Source of the DNA: Victivallales bacterium
Lineage (GTDB): Bacteria > Verrucomicrobiota > Lentisphaeria > Oligosphaerales > Oligosphaeraceae
Direction of reading: 5' to 3'
NCBI GenBank assembly: GCA_017963875.1
Contig: JAGCTA010000176.1
Span: forward strand, 1 to 10,928
DNA: 10,928 nucleotides
In this document: positions 7,133 through 10,928 of the stretch, piece by piece
How the letters are laid out: each line of letters opens with the position of its first letter
Numbering within the stretch: position 1 is the first letter of the stretch
Position numbers and translations under genes: made by a program
Notes under the pieces: generated by a model
Told to the model about the DNA's origin: nothing
What the model saw: only the letters and a program-made list of their open reading frames with translations
Database searches by the model: none

Positions 7133-7908
7133 GGAATATAAGAGCAAAGGTCGATGATTAGTTTTGTGAACAACAACGCAAGAACGATGAAGAGCATCTT
7201 GCGGACGCCCTTCGAGCCATATTTCAGGCAATACTTTACGCCAAGAAAATTCCCGATGATGGTGAAGACTGCGGCTGGAAGGGCGACTCGCAGCACGACG
7301 TTGCCATGATAGGCAAAGACGGCAAGCGAAGAGATATTTGACGCGAAATTGATCACTTTGGCGTTTGCAGAGGCCGTGACCATGTCGATATGGAGCAATG
7401 CAATGGATGCCAGAATGATGAATGTCCCCGTTCCAGGGCCGACCAGTCCGTCGTATGCACCGAAAATCAAGCCGATGATAAGTGAAATGAATGTTGACTT
7501 CCAGAATGGCAATGGTGATTCAGCCAGTTCAGCGTCCTTTGGCATTTTCTTTAGAAACAGAAAAACTGCAACAAAAGGGAGTGCGCCAACGATGGCGAGT
7601 TTGAGCAAGTGCTCTGGGAGCCAGATGGCGAGCGAAGTACCTGCAAAAGAGCCAATCAATGCGCCTGACATTCCCACAAGTGCTTGTGACCATTGGATTT
7701 TTCCTGATTTTGCAAATCTTGCTATGGCAACGGACGAACCAATGCAGGCGGAAAACTTGTTGCTTCCAGCGGCAAATTGCGCAGGAAGCCCAATCATCAG
7801 GTAGGCGGGGAGTGAGATTAGCCCTCCGCCGCCAGCAATGGAGTCAATGAAGGCTGCGAGACCGCAGAGCAGACAGACAGTTACAATGCTGAAGAAAGTC
7901 AAATCCAT
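7129..7908 (-). CDS. TauE/SafE (TSUP) family membrane permease
   Basis: Integral membrane protein of the sulfite exporter TauE/SafE family, whose members are thought to move sulfur-containing or organic anions. The 259-residue protein is very hydrophobic, with about eight predicted helices. It shows the family's internal duplication: IDSIAGGGGLISLPA near 21-35 in the first half and GAYDGLVGPGTGTFI near 150-164 in the second. The motif GSNKFSACIGS (48-58) is matched by ANAKVINFASNISS (171-184) in the second half. It resembles the YfcA-like branch, but the substrate cannot be deduced. It starts 9 bases after the Trx-like gene, with no Shine-Dalgarno, and its TGA overlaps the phosphatase ATG. 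It is likely cotranscribed with both. Confidence 0.92.
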   Translation of the reverse strand: MDLTFFSIVTVCLLCGLAAFIDSIAGGGGLISLPAYLMIGLPAQFAAGSNKFSACIGSSVAIARFAKSGKIQWSQALVGMSGALIGSFAGTSLAIWLPEHLLKLAIVGALPFVAVFLFLKKMPKDAELAESPLPFWKSTFISLIIGLIFGAYDGLVGPGTGTFIILASIALLHIDMVTASANAKVINFASNISSLAVFAYHGNVVLRVALPAAVFTIIGNFLGVKYCLKYGSKGVRKMLFIVLALLFTKLIIDLCSYIP

Positions 7909-7917
7909 AAATAGCCG

Positions 7918-8454
7918 TCATTTGTCGGCTGGCTTTTCTGACGGTTCTTCCTGTGGCTGATTCATGCTATTGAGCATTGCATCGAAGAAATCAAAGTCCA
8001 TAATCGTCTGAAAAGTGATATTGACGCCGTCTGGCTTGGAGAAAACGGCAAAAGGGGTTTTCTGGCTGTCGAATTTCTTTTTTATGGTTGGCTTGTCAGA
8101 AATGTCCACGGCAATGACAGTACAGGACTTATGGTGTTTTTCATGAAGTTTTTCCACCATTTCCATATTATCCAGATTGTGTTCATGGTAGAAGACACGT
8201 TGCGGGAACAACGGGGCGTCCGCAGGGGCGAGGGCTGCGGGCTTCAATGGGTCGAGTTTGGGGAGCGGAGCCAGTTTCTCCTGTTTCTGCTCCTGTTCCG
8301 CCTGTTTTGCCAACTCCTTGTGTTTTGCCATGAACATGACGATAATCAAGACGATTATCGGATAGATGATGACACGTGGTGAAAGGCGACTTAGGAATGA
8401 CTTGTGTTCCCTGTCACGGAATGAAACGGACTCTGGCTTGGAAAAAGATGACAT
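7918..8454 (-). CDS. Membrane-anchored protein with probable thioredoxin-like domain lacking CXXC
   Basis: I do not recognise a named family. The 178-residue protein has a basic N-terminus (1-26), one transmembrane segment (about 27-43, VIIYPIIVLIIVMFMA), a Lys/Glu/Gln-rich helix (44-60), a Pro/Ala-rich linker (61-84) and a soluble domain (about 86-165). The tail is Glu/Pro-rich. The order of predicted elements in the soluble domain fits a thioredoxin fold: strand RVFYHEH, a helix, strand CTVIAVDI, helix, then KTPFAVF with a Pro at the cis-Pro position and PDG before the next strand. The expected CXXC site is NLDN instead, and the only cysteine is C111. A binding rather than redox role is therefore likely. 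The positive-inside rule puts the domain outside the cytoplasm. ATG at 8454 has AAAGGA at 6-base spacing. Confidence 0.75.
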   Translation of the reverse strand: MSSFSKPESVSFRDREHKSFLSRLSPRVIIYPIIVLIIVMFMAKHKELAKQAEQEQKQEKLAPLPKLDPLKPAALAPADAPLFPQRVFYHEHNLDNMEMVEKLHEKHHKSCTVIAVDISDKPTIKKKFDSQKTPFAVFSKPDGVNITFQTIMDFDFFDAMLNSMNQPQEEPSEKPADK

Positions 8455-8460
8455 AGGAAA

Positions 8461-8466
8461 TCCTTT
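8461..8466 (-). promoter_or_regulatory. Shine-Dalgarno of the Trx-like gene
   Basis: AAAGGA on the minus strand, 6 bases before ATG at 8454. It fixes the start of this gene. The hairpin at 8467-8499 ends at the very next base, so folding or unfolding of that stem may affect ribosome access. Confidence 0.6.
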
Positions 8467-8499
8467 GTCCTCTGCCTGTTTTAGCCTCAGGCAGAGGAC
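8467..8499 (-). promoter_or_regulatory. Perfect 12-bp intercistronic hairpin
   Basis: Arms 8467-8478 and 8488-8499 are exact reverse complements with a 9-base loop. On the minus strand the 5' arm is GTCCTCTGCCTG and the 3' arm CAGGCAGAGGAC. It lies between the stop of the vWA/LysM gene (8513) and the Shine-Dalgarno of the next gene. After the 3' arm comes AAAGGA, not a T-run, so it does not look like a standard intrinsic terminator. It may protect the upstream message, mark a processing site, reduce read-through or modulate translation of the next gene. The structure is seen; the role is open. Confidence 0.65.
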
Positions 8500-8512
8500 G
8501 TTGCGTTAGGTG

Positions 8513-10928
8513 TTATTTTGTTGCAGGCAGGGTGATGATAGTTCCGACCTTGAGTTTTTCTGGGTCTTTGATTGTTGGGTTCAACTTGAGGATTTCAGGA
8601 ATGCGCGACTCATCACCGAGTTGTTGTTTGGCTATGGAAGCCAGCGTGTCGCCTGTCTTGACCTGGTATTGGAAGGGGGCATCGTGGTGCTGCGGTCTGT
8701 TGACACCGTCATGTGAGACGGTGCCGACAGTCACGACGTCCTTGGCGGTCGTCAGGCGGTAGGTGAGCACTTCCTTCTTTTCATCGGGGCGTCCGTAGTT
8801 GGTGAATACTTCCGTATAGAGCGTGACGGGACCGAGGACTTTCTGCGAGTGCGAACCGTAATAATTGGCCTGGATGGTATAGTTGCCCTTGACCGCATCG
8901 CGAATCATAAACGCTTCAGGACCATATCCTTGAGTGAAATCGCAGGAATTGTAGCCGCCTGTCGGGGTGTGTCTGTAGCCATAGTAGCATTTGACGCCAT
9001 ACGGGTCGATGGTCCACAGGTCCATATCGGTCATGTCCGCATCCCAATTGAGCACGACTCTGATGTCCGTGTCAACGAGATGGATGAGTTTTTCATCGAC
9101 ATTTTTGATTGTAACTCCCTTGCGTTTTGCACGTGCAATGAAACGGTTGATTTCCGTCAGGGCGATGTTCTCGATTTCAGGGAAACGATTGTCGAACTTG
9201 AAGTTGATGATGGTCATCATGGTATCGACGGCCTCCTGGAATTTCTCCTGGTCGTCGAGCGTGAGGGCGAGGTCGCGGTAGGACTGCGGCTCTTCTCGTG
9301 CAATGACAAGGACCTTCCTGAAGACAGTTTCAGCCAGTTCTAGTTCGCCGAGAAAGCGCAACTTGTAGGCGAGAATGCGCAGGAGCGCTTTGTTCTCCAG
9401 TTCCATTTCCGCGATGTTCGTCAGGATGCGGATGGCCAATTCCTTCTGTCCTGCGGCGACGAAGAAGTCCGTGCAGTCCATGAAGAAGCCAGGTGCGTCA
9501 CCGTAGGTCTTTCGTTGTGCGAGATAGGTCTCGTAGGCGTTGTCTTTATGAGATTCAAGTTCCTTTAGATACGGCGTGTCGGGCTTCCATGCCTGAATGG
9601 CGGTCTTTGGGCCGCTGGGCGTGGGGGCGGCTGCCTCTGAGTTCGCCTCGCGCGCGGCTCCAGCCGCCATTGGTGCAGGGGCCGCTTCTCTCGTGACTTC
9701 CACTGCATCGTTATCGGCTTCTGCGGCTACACCTACGCCGTCCTCGACATTCATCTGGCGTGCGCGGCCATCGCCAGGTGCATTTCTGCGAGCACCGCCA
9801 GTGACTGCCTGGGCGATACGTGAGAAGAACCCGTCTTCATTTTCGCGTGTCTTTTTCGTCTGGGTTACCGCCATCGTGTGCGGGAAGTCGTGCTTATGCC
9901 ATGTGACGACGACGTTCCACATATTCACGACGCTCTGAAGCGAGTTTGGCTTGAGGTTGAAACCGTCGTCGTCCTTCGGGTCATCCTTGTGCTGCTTGTC
10001 GTATTGTGCCCGCATTTCTGGCAGCGTTTCTGGGGGACGAATGCCGTATTTCAAATATTGTTCAAGGTTGTCAAGGACCATCATGGAGGTGGCAGGCGTC
10101 ACCAGATTGTATTCACGGCTTGCGGCGACCATCTCCTTTTCGGAAGCGCTTGATTCAATCAGTTGCGTGATTGTCATCTGGCCGAAGAACGTCTTGAGCA
10201 GTTTGCCGTCTAGGTTTTTTTCTGCATTCTTGCATTGAAAAACCTTTTTGGAGCCACCGAATGAAACGGTGACGACGATGTCGTTTGCATCTTCGGGGAC
10301 GGGGCCAGCCACGGCAAGGCGGTCGCCTTTGATTTGCCAGACAAGGCTGTCAGACATGTTTTTCCCATTGACGAGGATGTTGCTGACAATGGGCACTGCC
10401 GAGGCGAGCAACTTCGCCGCGTCTTCAGGAGGCGTGGAGCGGAGGTCGGCGCAGACGCCGCCGCTCTTCGCGGCAAGCCCGCGAAGGAACGGCGCATTCT
10501 GGTCTTTGTCGGTGAAGAACGCGGACAGACGGCAGTTGCCTGCGCGGATGGCGGCTTCCGGCGACAGGTTGTCCAGGCCGTCCGAGAACAGCCATGCGTC
10601 CGCGTTGTCAGGAATCGCGGCCAAAGCCCTGGAAACGGATGTCCCGCCGTCGTATGCCGCTTCGCCGATGCGTTTTAGGAGTTCCGAAAAAGAAGATACG
10701 GTCACGAGTTTTTCAGGTTCGTTGCGGAAAATAATGAGGTCGATGGAAGAAGCGTCTTTCAGAGCGAGTTTCATTAGTTCAAACTCTGCAGTGTGGTCGG
10801 ATTTCGAGCGGGACAATGACGCATCCCAGAGGATACAAGGGCGTCTCTTGGCTTGATTTGCCGCGTCCTTTCCGAATTCGGCGATATCCAGAATACGATG
10901 ATAGGTGGCGTATGCCTTGCCGTCGGAA
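8513..10928 (-). CDS. VIT/vWA-family protein with TPR-like, DUF2135 and LysM domains, 5' end cut by right edge
   Basis: Large multidomain protein; 804 residues are visible and the frame is open to the right edge, so the N-terminus (perhaps a VIT domain) is missing. The vWA domain has a full MIDAS: DASLS at 35-39, GGTS with T96, and SDG with D116. A family segment with NLVTPATSMMVLDNLEQYLKY follows at about 265-300. Next come an Ala/Pro/Glu-rich spacer (about 380-445), TPR-like helices (about 478-577, including ELAIRILTNIAEMELE and YRDLALTL), a DUF2135/YfaP-like domain (about 613-730: DIRVVLNWDADMTDMDLW, QGYGPEAFMIR, ANYYGS) and a C-terminal LysM (about 754-802, VKTGDTLASIAKQQLGD to LKVGTIITLP). 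It probably acts in the envelope, bound to peptidoglycan, with metal-dependent protein binding by the vWA. A TTG at 10816 is not the start, since it lies inside the MIDAS. Confidence 0.88.
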   Translation of the reverse strand, partial: SDGKAYATYHRILDIAEFGKDAANQAKRRPCILWDASLSRSKSDHTAEFELMKLALKDASSIDLIIFRNEPEKLVTVSSFSELLKRIGEAAYDGGTSVSRALAAIPDNADAWLFSDGLDNLSPEAAIRAGNCRLSAFFTDKDQNAPFLRGLAAKSGGVCADLRSTPPEDAAKLLASAVPIVSNILVNGKNMSDSLVWQIKGDRLAVAGPVPEDANDIVVTVSFGGSKKVFQCKNAEKNLDGKLLKTFFGQMTITQLIESSASEKEMVAASREYNLVTPATSMMVLDNLEQYLKYGIRPPETLPEMRAQYDKQHKDDPKDDDGFNLKPNSLQSVVNMWNVVVTWHKHDFPHTMAVTQTKKTRENEDGFFSRIAQAVTGGARRNAPGDGRARQMNVEDGVGVAAEADNDAVEVTREAAPAPMAAGAAREANSEAAAPTPSGPKTAIQAWKPDTPYLKELESHKDNAYETYLAQRKTYGDAPGFFMDCTDFFVAAGQKELAIRILTNIAEMELENKALLRILAYKLRFLGELELAETVFRKVLVIAREEPQSYRDLALTLDDQEKFQEAVDTMMTIINFKFDNRFPEIENIALTEINRFIARAKRKGVTIKNVDEKLIHLVDTDIRVVLNWDADMTDMDLWTIDPYGVKCYYGYRHTPTGGYNSCDFTQGYGPEAFMIRDAVKGNYTIQANYYGSHSQKVLGPVTLYTEVFTNYGRPDEKKEVLTYRLTTAKDVVTVGTVSHDGVNRPQHHDAPFQYQVKTGDTLASIAKQQLGDESRIPEILKLNPTIKDPEKLKVGTIITLPATK

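Noticed and set aside
6668..7231. Longer phosphatase start at 7231
   Set aside because: It would add 33 residues encoded inside the permease gene, with no similarity to the family; ATG at 7132 gives the standard N-terminus and the ATGA overlap.
8849..9343. 164-codon open frame on the plus strand opposite the TPR/DUF2135 region
   Set aside because: Opposite a clear domain-bearing frame; no recognisable family or start signal.
8513..10816. TTG at 10816 as the start of the vWA/LysM protein
   Set aside because: The frame continues upstream to the window edge without a stop, and the first MIDAS residues DASLS straddle this codon, so the true start is outside the window.
10248..10856. 202-codon open frame on the plus strand antisense to the vWA domain
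   Set aside because: The minus-strand frame encodes a complete MIDAS motif and runs to the window edge; the plus-strand product resembles nothing I know and is rich in Arg, Ser and Pro.

Overview
All recognisable genes in this window lie on the minus strand. The window is dominated by a V/A-type ATPase operon of the bacterial kind found in Chlamydiae, Spirochaetes and Lentisphaerae-type bacteria. The order atpE, a small DUF2764-like gene, atpA, atpB, atpD, atpI matches what I recall of the Chlamydia operon. That order, plus a VIT/vWA-family protein with a DUF2135 domain upstream, suggests a PVC-group bacterium (Lentisphaerota, Kiritimatiellota or a relative). This assignment is an inference from gene content; no rRNA or other marker is present.

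Layout, read in the direction of transcription (right to left). (1) Positions 10928-8513 hold a large protein cut by the right edge: vWA domain with an intact MIDAS, VIT/vWA-family linker, Ala/Pro-rich spacer, TPR-like helices, DUF2135 and a C-terminal LysM. (2) A short gap carries a perfect 12-bp hairpin directly against the Shine-Dalgarno of the next gene. (3) Positions 8454-7918 encode a membrane-anchored protein with a probable thioredoxin-like domain lacking the CXXC. (4) Positions 7908-7129 encode a TauE/SafE (TSUP) permease. (5) Its stop overlaps the start of a low-molecular-weight protein tyrosine phosphatase (7132-6668). (6) A 153-base gap holds two tandem 20-bp repeats and a sigma70-like promoter. 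(7) The ATPase operon then runs to the left edge, where subunit I is cut at its conserved SYxRL motif.

How the genes work together: AtpA and AtpB form the catalytic hexamer, AtpD the central shaft, AtpE the peripheral stalk, and AtpI the membrane stator and ion channel. No separate subunit C or F gene is seen between E and I. The DUF2764-like protein sits where a C/d-type subunit would be expected and is the best candidate to fill that gap. The c-ring subunit K is presumably just beyond the left edge, so the coupling ion (H+ or Na+) cannot be read here.

Translation signals are uneven. Clear or fair Shine-Dalgarno sequences precede atpE, atpI and the Trx-like gene, while atpA, atpB, atpD and the permease have none I can see. 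There are no tRNA or rRNA genes, CRISPR arrays, insertion sequences or prophage genes. The only gene-free stretch over 100 bases is 6515-6667.
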